Shown here: positions 1 to 7,949 of the stretch, piece by piece
Numbering within the stretch: position 1 is the first letter of the stretch
Layout: each line of letters starts with the position of its first letter
Origin: Endozoicomonadaceae bacterium
GTDB taxonomy: Bacteria; Pseudomonadota; Gammaproteobacteria; Pseudomonadales; Endozoicomonadaceae
Assembly (NCBI GenBank): GCA_023146365.1
Contig: JAGLCE010000039.1
Coordinates: forward strand, 1-45,962
Length of the DNA stretch: 45,962 bases
Direction of reading: 5' to 3'
Program-made: the position numbers and the translations under genes
The notes under the pieces: model-generated
The model's input: only the letters and a program-made list of their open reading frames with translations
What the model was told of the DNA's origin: nothing
Databases searched by the model: none

Positions 1-342
1 AAATCTTTAAAAACAAAGATGGTAGTGAAGGGATATTATATTTGATCAGTAATGACGTTGAGCTTGATAAACAATCAATAGAAACAATCTATCAAAAACG
101 GTGGAAAGTGGAAGTTTTTCATAAAAACATAAAATCAAACACAGGGCTTGCCAAGTCCCCAGCTAAAACAAAAAAAGACACAGAGCAACCATATTTTCAT
201 GTCATTACTGGCAACTGTGAAATGAGAGTGCCTGAGCCTTAAAAAAGGGCTGACGACGTTCGGTTTAAAAACGAAACTTTATATCAAAGCACAAAAAGCA
301 GAAATTGAGGCCTTACACCTAGTGCAAGCCTCAACTGCGTAA
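1..342 (+). pseudogene. C-terminal fragment of an IS4-like DDE transposase
   Basis: The reading frame is already open at the window edge (from base 3) and runs to a stop near 242. It contains IYQKRWKVEVFHKNIKS, the typical C-terminal region of IS4-superfamily transposases around the last catalytic glutamate. After the stop, another frame continues with KTKLYIKAQKAEIEALH and stops at 340-342, which resembles the extreme C-terminus of such transposases. The gene is therefore frameshifted and partly deleted, and the 5' part lies outside the window. It is an inactive IS relic. Family confidence is good; the exact IS group cannot be told. Confidence 0.7.
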
Positions 343-398
343 CATCAGTTAATAACCTAGATATAAGATAGCCGTTCAACCTAAAAACGAGTTAATCC

Positions 399-897
399 AT
401 GGGCACGCCATCAGACAAGCTAGCACAATCTTTAGAGGCCTTGAAGTCACTTCAAGATCAGAGCATCGTTGTTATCCGTACAAAAAAATATGACTCATAC
501 TCACTGCGAACGCTTGCTTAAAAACTGGTTCATCAAGGAGGTTATGAAAGGGTGGTATATCTCATCTCGACCTGACGAACCAGCAGGTGAAAGTACCGCA
601 TGGTACGCTTCATTCTAGGGATTTTGTTCTGATTACTTAAATTCCCGTTTTGAAGATAAATGGTGTCTTAGTCCTGAACAATCACTCAGTATCCATAGTG
701 GAAATTGGAGCGTACCAAAGCAACTGCTTGTACGCTCACCCAAAGGCGGAAACAAGCCAATATTCCTTCTCTTTGATACCTCAATTTTTGATGTTCGTTT
801 GGAGCTACCTGATCAACAAGATCTTGAAACAACAGATAACATACAAGTCATGGGCCTTCCTGCCGCTCTCGTGAACTGCGGGAGCGCTCAGGCCTGA
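399..897 (+). pseudogene. Decayed N-terminal part of a Fic-type ('cell filamentation protein') gene
   Basis: An ATG at 399 opens MGTPSDKLAQSLEALKSLQD and stops at 519-521. The +1 frame carries on from about 508 with ERLLKNWFIKEVMKGWYI and RPDEPAGESTAWYASF, meets a TAG at 616-618 where the family has Trp (SFWGF), then continues with WCLSPEQSLS, NWSVPKQLLVRSPKGGNKP and FDVRLELP to a TGA at 895-897. From memory this matches the AbiEi-like N-terminal half of proteins annotated as Fic family. The Fic catalytic domain (HPFxxGNGR) is absent. At least one frameshift, one nonsense codon and a 3' truncation make it a pseudogene. The family name rests on recall of conserved motifs. Confidence 0.65.
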
Positions 898-1075
898 AAG
901 CCACACATTAATGACTTCAAACCGCATGCGTTCGCAAACTTCATGGGATATTTTACGACCGTCGACCTTGCTCATTACTACCTCAACTCTGCTGAAGGTC
1001 GACTATCATACGTCTAAGGTCACCTATAAATGACTGTTATCAATACTTTCAATATTGTTATAAGAAAAGAGGCAA

Positions 1076-2155
1076 TTAACAGATAAATTTAGCCAACGTT
1101 TGATCCAGGCACTTACCAGAAAATTCAGATGTCACCGTGGCATCACCAATACGCTTTAACAGCACCAATCGAAGCGTTCCATCCAGCACCTTTTTATCGA
1201 CACGCATCAATGAGAGAAACTCATCCGCTGACATACCCACAGGCGGGGATACAGGTAGTCGAGCAGACTCCAGCAACACCACTAATTGTTCCACCTCCTG
1301 CTGATCCAGCCATCCCAGTCGAGCAGAAAGATCAGCAGACATCACCATACCAACAGCAACCGCTTCACCATGCCGCCATTGCCCATATCCTTGCCAAGCT
1401 TCAATCGCATGACCAAAGGTATGCCCCAGATTGAGAATCACCCGCCGACCTAGCTCCTTTTCATCATCTGCAACGATCTCAGCCTTTCTTTGACAAGAGC
1501 GAATAACGATTTTTGACAACAGCTCAGGCTTTCGATCCAAAATACTCGCCATATTGATCTGTAGCCATTCATAAAAATCAGAATCACAGATCAGACCATA
1601 CTTGATCACTTCAGCAAGACCGGCTGACAGATCATTATCAGGAAGAGTATTCAGGGTTGCGATATCGGCAATCACACACGCCGGCTGATGAAAAGCGCCA
1701 ATCATATTTTTGCCCAACGGGTGATTCACACCGGTCTTTCCACCTATAGAAGAGTCAACCTGCGAAAGCAGTGTTGTCGGCACCTGGATAAAATCCACGC
1801 CTCGCTGATAACATGCAGCGGCAAAGCCCGTCATATCACCGACAACACCGCCACCCAGAGCAACCAGTGTCGTGGTACGGGTATGTCGTGCTGCTAAAAG
1901 ATGGTCAAAAATGCGATTAACTGTTTCCAGTGTCTTCCACTGCTCGCCGTCCGGCAGGACTACCTCAATGACATTGTAATCTGACAAGACCTGTCGAACC
2001 TGCGCCAGATAAAGCGGTGCAACCGTCTCGTTCGTTACAATAGCAACGTCAAGCCCTTTGATGTGAGTAGTATAAAGCATTGAACTATGAATAAGGTCTG
2101 AACCGATATAGATCGGATAGGATCTACACCCAAGACCAACCGTCAGCGTTTTCAT
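1076..2155 (-). CDS. aroB: 3-dehydroquinate synthase
   Basis: Converts DAHP to 3-dehydroquinate, the second step of the shikimate pathway, using NAD+ and a divalent metal in the cytoplasm. Seen: VALGGGVVGDMTGFAAA and PTTLLSQVDSSIGGKTGVN (NAD and substrate binding), the metal-ligand region LNLGHTFGHAIEAW, and RHGEAVAVGM. I chose the ATG at 2155, which has GAGG six bases upstream, giving 359 residues, normal for the family; an in-frame TTG lies at 2167. It follows aroK closely on the same strand, as in Pseudomonas, so it is probably the last gene of the pil-aroK-aroB unit. No defect is visible. Confidence 0.96.
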   Translation of the reverse strand: MKTLTVGLGCRSYPIYIGSDLIHSSMLYTTHIKGLDVAIVTNETVAPLYLAQVRQVLSDYNVIEVVLPDGEQWKTLETVNRIFDHLLAARHTRTTTLVALGGGVVGDMTGFAAACYQRGVDFIQVPTTLLSQVDSSIGGKTGVNHPLGKNMIGAFHQPACVIADIATLNTLPDNDLSAGLAEVIKYGLICDSDFYEWLQINMASILDRKPELLSKIVIRSCQRKAEIVADDEKELGRRVILNLGHTFGHAIEAWQGYGQWRHGEAVAVGMVMSADLSARLGWLDQQEVEQLVVLLESARLPVSPPVGMSADEFLSLMRVDKKVLDGTLRLVLLKRIGDATVTSEFSGKCLDQTLAKFIC

Positions 2156-2170
2156 TGACAACCTCAATAT

Positions 2171-2692
2171 TCACTGACTCAAGGCCTTGAGTATTTTGTT
2201 CACAACTTGGTAGGGATTTCCACGACTGGTCGACACAATCACATCGGCCATCTCACGATAGACAGGCTCACGTTCAAGATGAAGGTCTTTGATAACATCA
2301 TTTCTATTTGGTTGTTGCAGTAATGGCCGACTTTTGTCTTTTTCCAACCGCCGAATCTGTGTATCAACCGCAGCATCAAGAAAAACGACGAAACCGTCTG
2401 TACTGATGATTTTACGATTTTCAGACAGCATCACGGTACCACCGCCAGTTGCGATAATCTGTGCCATCTGTTGACTGAGGTCGCGCAACACAGCCGTTTC
2501 GCGCCGCCTGAAACCTTCCTCGCCTTCCACATCAAAAACCCAAGCGATTTCCACGCCACAACGGGCTTCAACCTCTTTATCCATATCCGTAAAGGAGAGA
2601 CCCAACTCCCTAGCTAGCAGGTAGCCGATAGTGCTTTTTCCTGCTCCCACAGGCCCTATCAGATAGATCGTCCGTGGCTGTATAGTACTCAT
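2171..2692 (-). CDS. aroK: Shikimate kinase
   Basis: Phosphorylates shikimate with ATP to shikimate-3-phosphate. Seen: P-loop GPVGAGKSTIG near the N-terminus, DMDKEVEARCG (Mg2+/shikimate binding; family DxD-like motif), RRRET, ATGGGTV and the lid region KDKSRPLL. Length is 173 residues from the ATG at 2692, matching the usual ~170-175. The pilQ stop and this start overlap (TGATG), so translation is probably coupled. The downstream neighbour is aroB. Together with aroA elsewhere in the window, this supports an intact chorismate pathway. Confidence 0.95.
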   Translation of the reverse strand: MSTIQPRTIYLIGPVGAGKSTIGYLLARELGLSFTDMDKEVEARCGVEIAWVFDVEGEEGFRRRETAVLRDLSQQMAQIIATGGGTVMLSENRKIISTDGFVVFLDAAVDTQIRRLEKDKSRPLLQQPNRNDVIKDLHLEREPVYREMADVIVSTSRGNPYQVVNKILKALSQ

Positions 2693-4740
2693 CAATGCAT
2701 ATCTTTTGTATCAAAAATAATCTTGGGTGTGATAAAAATCAACACCTCTTTTTTGATCTTGCTACTAGAAGTACGGTTAAACAGCGTACCCACAATCGGC
2801 AAATCTCCCAGCAGTGGAACCTTTGACTTGCTCTGCGTTGTTATATTATTGAAAATACCCCCAATAACCAATGTTTCACCATCTCTAACAAGGACTTTTG
2901 TCTGTACTTCGTTTTTGTCTATAGAAGGCACACTACCGTTAGGTGAACTTTTTACAGAATCATTAGTCACCTTGATATCCATAATAACCCGATTATCCGG
3001 AGTAATCTGAGGTGTAACCTCCAGAGACAAAACGGCCTCTTTGAAAGCCGTACTCGTGGCACCGCTGGACGATGATTCCTGATAGGGAATTTCGGTACCA
3101 TTCTTGATTATCGCCGTCTGTTTGTCAGAAGTGACAATCTTGGGCTGAGAGATCACCTCCCCTCCCCCATCTGCTTCCAAAGCAGAAAGTTCAAGACTGA
3201 GATTCGTATTATCAGTAACAAAACCCCATGTAAAGCCAGCGGAACCTTTGGTAGTGAGATCAACAAACAGATCTTCTACCTTATGTTTATCAGTAACCTG
3301 CCCTACATTGCCAGTCCACTTCACTCCCAAATTTTTCTGAAAACTGGAGTCAGCAGTAACAATGCGCGCTTCAATCTGAACTTGTTTCACCGGCACATCA
3401 ATCTCTTTCACCAAGCTTAATATAGCATCGAGTCTTTCTTGAGTTTCCTGAACAAGAAGGCTATTGGTACGCTCAACCACCTGAACACTACCACGTTGTG
3501 ATAGGGTGCGATTACCTTTCCCTCCCAGCAATACAGCGGAAATCTTTTCAGCGTCGGCATAATTAATCTGGATAACTTGACTGACCAGTGGCGCAAGTTC
3601 ACTCATGCGTTTCAGGGTTTCCAGCTTATGACGCTCTCTGGCAGCCAACTCTTCTACTGGCGCCACAGTGAGAACATTATTTAACAACCGCTTATCCAGC
3701 CCGCTGGATTTCAATACAATATCTAATGCCTGATCCCAAGGAACATTTTTCAAACGTAGAGTAATATTGCCAGTCACGGTATCACTAGCCACCAAATTCA
3801 AATCTCTGAAATCAGCAATAAGTTGCAGGACTGATCGCACGTTAATATTCTGAAAATTAAAGGAAATATTCTCACCTTTGTAGAGATCTTTTTCTTGTTC
3901 CGTCGTTTCGACCTCGCCCTGCACCATTGGTTTCACACTCACGGTCAATTTTTTTCCCGTTTGCCAAGTAAGGTAGTCATACTCGCCTTCAGGCTCAATA
4001 ACAATCAAAGTGTTATCATCACGCTCCATAACATCAACGAACTTAACTGGTGTAGCGAAATCGACCACATCGAATCGATGATTCAAGTTTTCTGGCAAAC
4101 TCACTCCCGAAAACAAGAGTTCAAGGCGACCATCCTTCTCGACAAGCTCCATAGAGACATCCGATGACCCCAGCGTAATAACAACATTACCTTCACCAGC
4201 TCCGCCGCGGTAAAAATTGATATCTGAGATACTTGTATCATCGAGCTTTTTGACCTCCTCATCATCTACATCCCATTCAGACAATTCAGAGGTATTGTCA
4301 TCATTAATCAGAACATAGAGAGCGGAACCTTCAGTATACGTACTATAACTAGCAGCATTATCGAGGCTAATCATTAGGCGGGTACGTCCATTGGCTTCAA
4401 GGACTGCAACATTCCGTGCGCCAACCAATCCGATGTCATGATATTTGGACACATTACTCTGCGTATCAAGAAGGTATATAGTGATACTCGCTGGCTTCTC
4501 AACGGAATACCCACTGATTTCAGGTGGCAAACCATCGAATTCCAACTTGAGTTCAACCTTCCCCCCCGCCAACGATACAGCCTCAAGATTTTCAAGAATT
4601 GCAGCAAAGGATGATGAAATCCCACCCAAGCTAAAAAGCATAAAAAGAGCCGTCGTTTCAATAGCTGCATACAGTTTATTTTTCATCAACCCTATCCACG
4701 CCATGATCATTTTTAATAATTTCGTTTTTATTATCGGCAT
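2692..4740 (-). CDS. pilQ: Type IV pilus secretin PilQ
   Basis: Outer-membrane secretin that forms the pore for the type IV pilus. Seen in order: a signal peptide ending near SSFA (about residue 47; translation may begin at an internal Met rather than at 4740), AMIN-type beta domains (about 50-270) that bind peptidoglycan, an STN/N0 domain starting at FNFQNINVRSVLQLIADF (about 295-350), a secretin N1 domain, and the C-terminal secretin domain with VPLLGDLPIVGTLFN and EVLIFITPKII. Its 682 residues are typical. It is the distal pil gene of pilMNOPQ, but is separated from pilP by about 220 bases that hold an IS3 relic. It may therefore depend on read-through or its own promoter. Confidence 0.95.
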   Translation of the reverse strand: MPIIKTKLLKMIMAWIGLMKNKLYAAIETTALFMLFSLGGISSSFAAILENLEAVSLAGGKVELKLEFDGLPPEISGYSVEKPASITIYLLDTQSNVSKYHDIGLVGARNVAVLEANGRTRLMISLDNAASYSTYTEGSALYVLINDDNTSELSEWDVDDEEVKKLDDTSISDINFYRGGAGEGNVVITLGSSDVSMELVEKDGRLELLFSGVSLPENLNHRFDVVDFATPVKFVDVMERDDNTLIVIEPEGEYDYLTWQTGKKLTVSVKPMVQGEVETTEQEKDLYKGENISFNFQNINVRSVLQLIADFRDLNLVASDTVTGNITLRLKNVPWDQALDIVLKSSGLDKRLLNNVLTVAPVEELAARERHKLETLKRMSELAPLVSQVIQINYADAEKISAVLLGGKGNRTLSQRGSVQVVERTNSLLVQETQERLDAILSLVKEIDVPVKQVQIEARIVTADSSFQKNLGVKWTGNVGQVTDKHKVEDLFVDLTTKGSAGFTWGFVTDNTNLSLELSALEADGGGEVISQPKIVTSDKQTAIIKNGTEIPYQESSSSGATSTAFKEAVLSLEVTPQITPDNRVIMDIKVTNDSVKSSPNGSVPSIDKNEVQTKVLVRDGETLVIGGIFNNITTQSKSKVPLLGDLPIVGTLFNRTSSSKIKKEVLIFITPKIIFDTKDMH

Positions 4741-4761
4741 ATGTTCGGCAAACAGTAGTTA

Positions 4762-4930
4762 TTATACAGCCCTCAGTGCGTGACACTCTGAATTAGCGTT
4801 TTTCGACAACCAAGATTTGGCCATATATTCCCACGATTTCAAATCATTTAAAGATCTATGCGGACGTTCAATTTTGTATTCCCAGCAGACGTCCCTCCAC
4901 CAGACAGCCCCTACTTTTATTCAGGCTCTT
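4762..4930 (-). pseudogene. C-terminal relic of an IS3-family transposase (OrfB integrase)
   Basis: The gap between pilP and pilQ is unusually long. Its minus strand encodes WRDVCWEYKIERPHRSLNDL followed by KSWEYMAKSW, ending at a TAA at 4762-4764. The RPHRSLxxL motif is the hallmark of the IS3/rve integrase C-terminus. Only about 45 codons are recognisable, with no start, catalytic core or clear terminal repeat. It is read as the scar of an old insertion inside an operon that otherwise stays tightly packed. Confidence 0.6.
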
Positions 4931-4958
4931 GACTATCCTGGTTTCGGTACAGCGTGAT

Positions 4959-5519
4959 TTAGTACATGAATTCAGCTGTATTTTCGTTTTCGTCTAAATC
5001 AATCAACTTTAAGGTTTTCGACCGTTCAATCCAGTTTTCCGGACCGCTTGGAATTATTTCAATTAGCTGAATACTCGCTTCGGTAATCGAGGTAATTCGG
5101 CCATTATTAAAGCCTATGTAATCCCCGATGCGAGCTCGATAAACGCTTCCTTCTGCTTTAATCAGACCCCAAATGCCATTTTTATCACTGAGCGTTCCCA
5201 CCATCAAAAAACTCTCAATCGGAAATTGTTCCAGCAACTCTTTTTCCCGATTGCTATCCGGTTTGAGATCACTATTACTCTGCTGCTTCACCTCAACTTT
5301 AGATGGAGGCTCAAACGGGCTTCTCAAGCCTCCGGCACTGTATGTGAAACTTTCATAAGGTTTAAATAACTGCAATGGCTCTATCGCTCTATTGGGCTCG
5401 GCCATGACTTCTTCAATAAATCTGTCAAGATTGATATCATTACCGTCATCAGAACACCCAGCCAGTAATGCGATAATCCATAATACAGCGGCGAGACGCG
5501 TGATTATGCAACCCATCAC
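4959..5519 (-). CDS. pilP: Type IV pilus alignment lipoprotein PilP
   Basis: Inner-membrane-anchored periplasmic lipoprotein that links the PilMNO platform to the PilQ secretin. Seen: a signal sequence with lipobox LLAGC (about residues 18-22, lipidated Cys), a low-complexity linker with LRSPFEPP, and a C-terminal beta-domain with SFLMVGTLSDKNGIWGLIKA and GDYIGFNNGRI typical of PilP. Length 186 residues is normal (about 170-180). Its start overlaps the pilO stop by four bases, so the two are translationally coupled. Confidence 0.93.
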   Translation of the reverse strand: MMGCIITRLAAVLWIIALLAGCSDDGNDINLDRFIEEVMAEPNRAIEPLQLFKPYESFTYSAGGLRSPFEPPSKVEVKQQSNSDLKPDSNREKELLEQFPIESFLMVGTLSDKNGIWGLIKAEGSVYRARIGDYIGFNNGRITSITEASIQLIEIIPSGPENWIERSKTLKLIDLDENENTAEFMY

Positions 5520-6127
5520 CGCCCTCCCTCATCGTTATAACGATAGGTCTTAGCAAGAATCTCCAGACGGAGAGCACCATCTACGAAAGGACGGAGTTTA
5601 AAATCATGCAGCGTAACAATACGAGGCAAGTTGGCCACACCACTGACAAAACTACCTATTTCATGATAACCACCCGTCACACTAATACTGATAGGCAACT
5701 CAATATAAAAAGCCCTCTCATTTTCAGGCTGTAGGTTAATGAAATTGAATTCCAGACCTGATTCAGTACCCAAGTTAGTAATATCCTCCAGCAAGCCTGG
5801 CACTTCCGTATCACTCGGCAACTGTCGTAATAGCGAACCAAACGATGCCTCCATCTCCAACATCTGCTGCTTGTAAGCTTCAACATTAGCCGCCTGAAAG
5901 GCCTTCATCTTAAATTCATCACGGAATTTACGCTCTTTACGAACTTCTTGAGTCAGACCATCCTGCATATCACTCAAATACAAAGGGTAACCAGCTGCCA
6001 GCACCGCAACGAACACCAAGACACAGACAATGAGCTTGACCAAAAAAGGCCATGAACCAATGTTTTCAAAATTAAGCTCACTAACATCAAAGTCATTGAT
6101 TGACTGTAATGAATCACCAAGGTTCAT
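5516..6127 (-). CDS. pilO: Type IV pilus inner-membrane platform protein PilO
   Basis: Forms a heterodimer with PilN in the inner-membrane alignment complex of the pilus machine. Seen: one N-terminal membrane segment (LIVCVLVFVAVLAAGYPLYL, about 32-51), a coiled-coil stretch (about 55-95), then a periplasmic ferredoxin-like domain with ISVTGGYHEIGSFVSGVANL, which is characteristic of PilO. Its 203 residues match the family. It overlaps pilN and pilP by four bases on either side. No irregularity seen. Confidence 0.93.
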   Translation of the reverse strand: MNLGDSLQSINDFDVSELNFENIGSWPFLVKLIVCVLVFVAVLAAGYPLYLSDMQDGLTQEVRKERKFRDEFKMKAFQAANVEAYKQQMLEMEASFGSLLRQLPSDTEVPGLLEDITNLGTESGLEFNFINLQPENERAFYIELPISISVTGGYHEIGSFVSGVANLPRIVTLHDFKLRPFVDGALRLEILAKTYRYNDEGGR

Positions 6128-6678
6128 AGTTTACTCTCCTGCCTAGGAGTCACCTGTTGTACGGTAAGATCAAAACTACTGCCACGCCCCTCTTCAAGCG
6201 CATTGACCGCCGTCAAATTAGGATTATCAAACCAGTCGGACTCGTCGAACTGGCGCATAAGGGTAGAAATACGATTATTGGACTCCGCGACACCTCGGAT
6301 GGTTAGACTACTATTTTTCATAGATAGCAACATAAAAAAGACACCATCTGGCGTTACTTTAACCAACTCATCAAACACCTTGACGATAACGGGACGATCA
6401 CCCTGCAAACGCTGGATTACATTCATCAATTCGAGAAGTTCTGTTTTGCGTTTTTTCAAACCTTTAATCTCAACAATGCGAATATCGAGATCTTTGATTT
6501 TCTGCTGGACAAACCGATTCCTATCACTCTGTGTTTTAATCAGATCCTCAATATGGGTACCACCGAAAAATAGCAAAACTCCTGCACCTAGGATGAATAC
6601 CCCCAACAGAGCAAGAAAACGTTGTTTCCGTCCCTGCCGTAGCTTTTCTCGCCACGGCAATAAGTTGATCTTTGCCAT
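6124..6678 (-). CDS. pilN: Type IV pilus inner-membrane platform protein PilN
   Basis: Bitopic inner-membrane protein; its cytoplasmic N-terminus binds PilM and its periplasmic part pairs with PilO. Seen: the conserved MAKINLLPWREKLRQGRKQR start (INLLPWRE is the PilM-binding motif), a membrane segment FLALLGVFILGAGVLLFFGG (about 22-41), a coiled coil, and a small periplasmic domain with LTIRGVAESNNRISTLMRQF. Its 184 residues are normal. The start overlaps the pilM stop (TGATG-type). Confidence 0.94.
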   Translation of the reverse strand: MAKINLLPWREKLRQGRKQRFLALLGVFILGAGVLLFFGGTHIEDLIKTQSDRNRFVQQKIKDLDIRIVEIKGLKKRKTELLELMNVIQRLQGDRPVIVKVFDELVKVTPDGVFFMLLSMKNSSLTIRGVAESNNRISTLMRQFDESDWFDNPNLTAVNALEEGRGSSFDLTVQQVTPRQESKL

Positions 6679-7751
6679 CAGTCAAAACTCCTCATGGCCA
6701 AACCGCAGGCGACCATCATCGCCGGTGCATCACTCGCCAACGCATCGGCATTCACATGACGGGCGATTGCCATATTGGTGAATGGATTTCCCACAACACA
6801 GGGAATCTCGATACTTTCCTCAATCAAATGAGAGAGCCCCACTGTGGACGCAGTGCCTCCGGCCAGAACGATGTAATCAACATTTCTATGATAGCTAGCA
6901 GAATAAAAAAACTGAAGACTACGAGTCATTTGTTGTGTCACGGAGCTTTTGAATGGGTTAAGCACATCAGAGACATAGTCATCAGGTACATCATTGCCAT
7001 TCATGAACGACTCCAACTCGTCGATACCAGCTCCGTACCGACGCATTATTTCGTCGGTTAGCTGGCGACCCCCAAACATTTCATCACGAGTATAAATAAT
7101 CCTGCCGCTTTGCAATACAGTGAGCGTGGTTACAGTACTTCCAAGATCCATCACTGCGATGACTGGATCAGCGACATCGATATTCAGGTTCGGTATCACC
7201 ACATTAAGTGCCCGCTCCATGGCATAGATTTCAATATCAACAATTTCGGCGGTTAAGCCCGCTAGATTCAAAACCGTCTCACGCATTTCAACGTTTTCCT
7301 GTCGACATGCTGCAACTAGGACTTCGACCATATCATTGTTATTTTTGACCTTGCTTTGAACTTCAAAATCAACGGCCACCTCATCCAAAGGATATGGAAT
7401 ATATTGATCCGCATCAATCATAATCTGACTTTCCATATCATCATCACTCAAATTGGCACCCATTTTGATCGTTTTGGTAATGACTGCAGCCCCAGAAACG
7501 GCAACAGCCACACGCTTCAGGGACGTTCCTGATTTTTCGATAAGTTCCTTGATCACCTCACCGACAACATCAAGATCATTAATGTTTTTATCTGCGACAG
7601 CATTCTGTGGTAAAGACCCTATAGCATAAGTCTCGACCTTGTACCGTTTGCCACTTCGACTCAACTCCAGTAATTTCACAGATGAGGGGCTAATATCAAT
7701 CCCTAGCAGGGAGTTCGATCTATTTTTCAGCAACCTAAGCACTGTTTTCAC
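6678..7751 (-). CDS. pilM: Type IV pilus assembly ATPase-like protein PilM
   Basis: Actin/FtsA-like cytoplasmic protein that binds ATP and the PilN N-terminus. Seen: LGIDISPSSVKLLELS (phosphate-1 motif), VAVSGAAVITK, AVMDLGSTVTTLTVLQSG (phosphate-2 motif) and YIVLAGGTASTVGL (adenosine motif). Its 357 residues match PilM. The start appears to be GTG at 7751; an in-frame stop lies upstream and no ATG is available. A run of TGTAAG hexamers (plus-strand sense) abuts the start codon, so there is little room for a normal Shine-Dalgarno sequence. First gene of the pilMNOPQ operon, divergent from mrcA. Confidence 0.94.
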   Translation of the reverse strand: MKTVLRLLKNRSNSLLGIDISPSSVKLLELSRSGKRYKVETYAIGSLPQNAVADKNINDLDVVGEVIKELIEKSGTSLKRVAVAVSGAAVITKTIKMGANLSDDDMESQIMIDADQYIPYPLDEVAVDFEVQSKVKNNNDMVEVLVAACRQENVEMRETVLNLAGLTAEIVDIEIYAMERALNVVIPNLNIDVADPVIAVMDLGSTVTTLTVLQSGRIIYTRDEMFGGRQLTDEIMRRYGAGIDELESFMNGNDVPDDYVSDVLNPFKSSVTQQMTRSLQFFYSASYHRNVDYIVLAGGTASTVGLSHLIEESIEIPCVVGNPFTNMAIARHVNADALASDAPAMMVACGLAMRSFD

Positions 7752-7753
7752 CC

Positions 7754-7811
7754 TGTAAGTGTAAGTGTAAGTGTAAGTGTATCTTTTTATCTCATTATCT
7801 CATTATCTCAT
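7754..7811. repeat. Two adjacent short tandem repeats upstream of pilM
   Basis: Seen directly: four perfect copies of TGTAAG plus three bases at 7754-7780, and three perfect copies of TATCTCAT at 7788-7811. They fill most of the 5' leader and probable promoter of pilM, in the pilM/mrcA divergent gap. Copy-number change by slippage would alter the promoter-to-start spacing. A phase-variation role is inference only. Confidence 0.9.
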
Positions 7812-7852
7812 GTTACCCTTTCCATTAAATAACAGACAGTACATAAGCGCAA

Positions 7853-7883
7853 TTGTGCTATTGACCTGGCAGAGGCTTATAAT
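7853..7883 (+). promoter_or_regulatory. Possible sigma-70 promoter for mrcA
   Basis: A perfect TATAAT lies at 7878-7883, 66 bases before the mrcA ATG. The best -35 candidate is TTGTGC at 7853-7858, with a long 19-base spacer. A TTGACC at 7861 is too close to serve. Prediction only. Confidence 0.35.
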
Positions 7884-7949
7884 GTCAACTCTAGATGCTC
7901 TCAATCACCCTAAATAATAAGCCTAACCCTTTATTTAACTGATGAAACT

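Noticed and set aside
650..874. Plus-strand frame in the Fic relic region as a gene of its own
   Set aside because: The adjacent frame carries strong protein-family similarity through the same bases, so this frame is a by-product.
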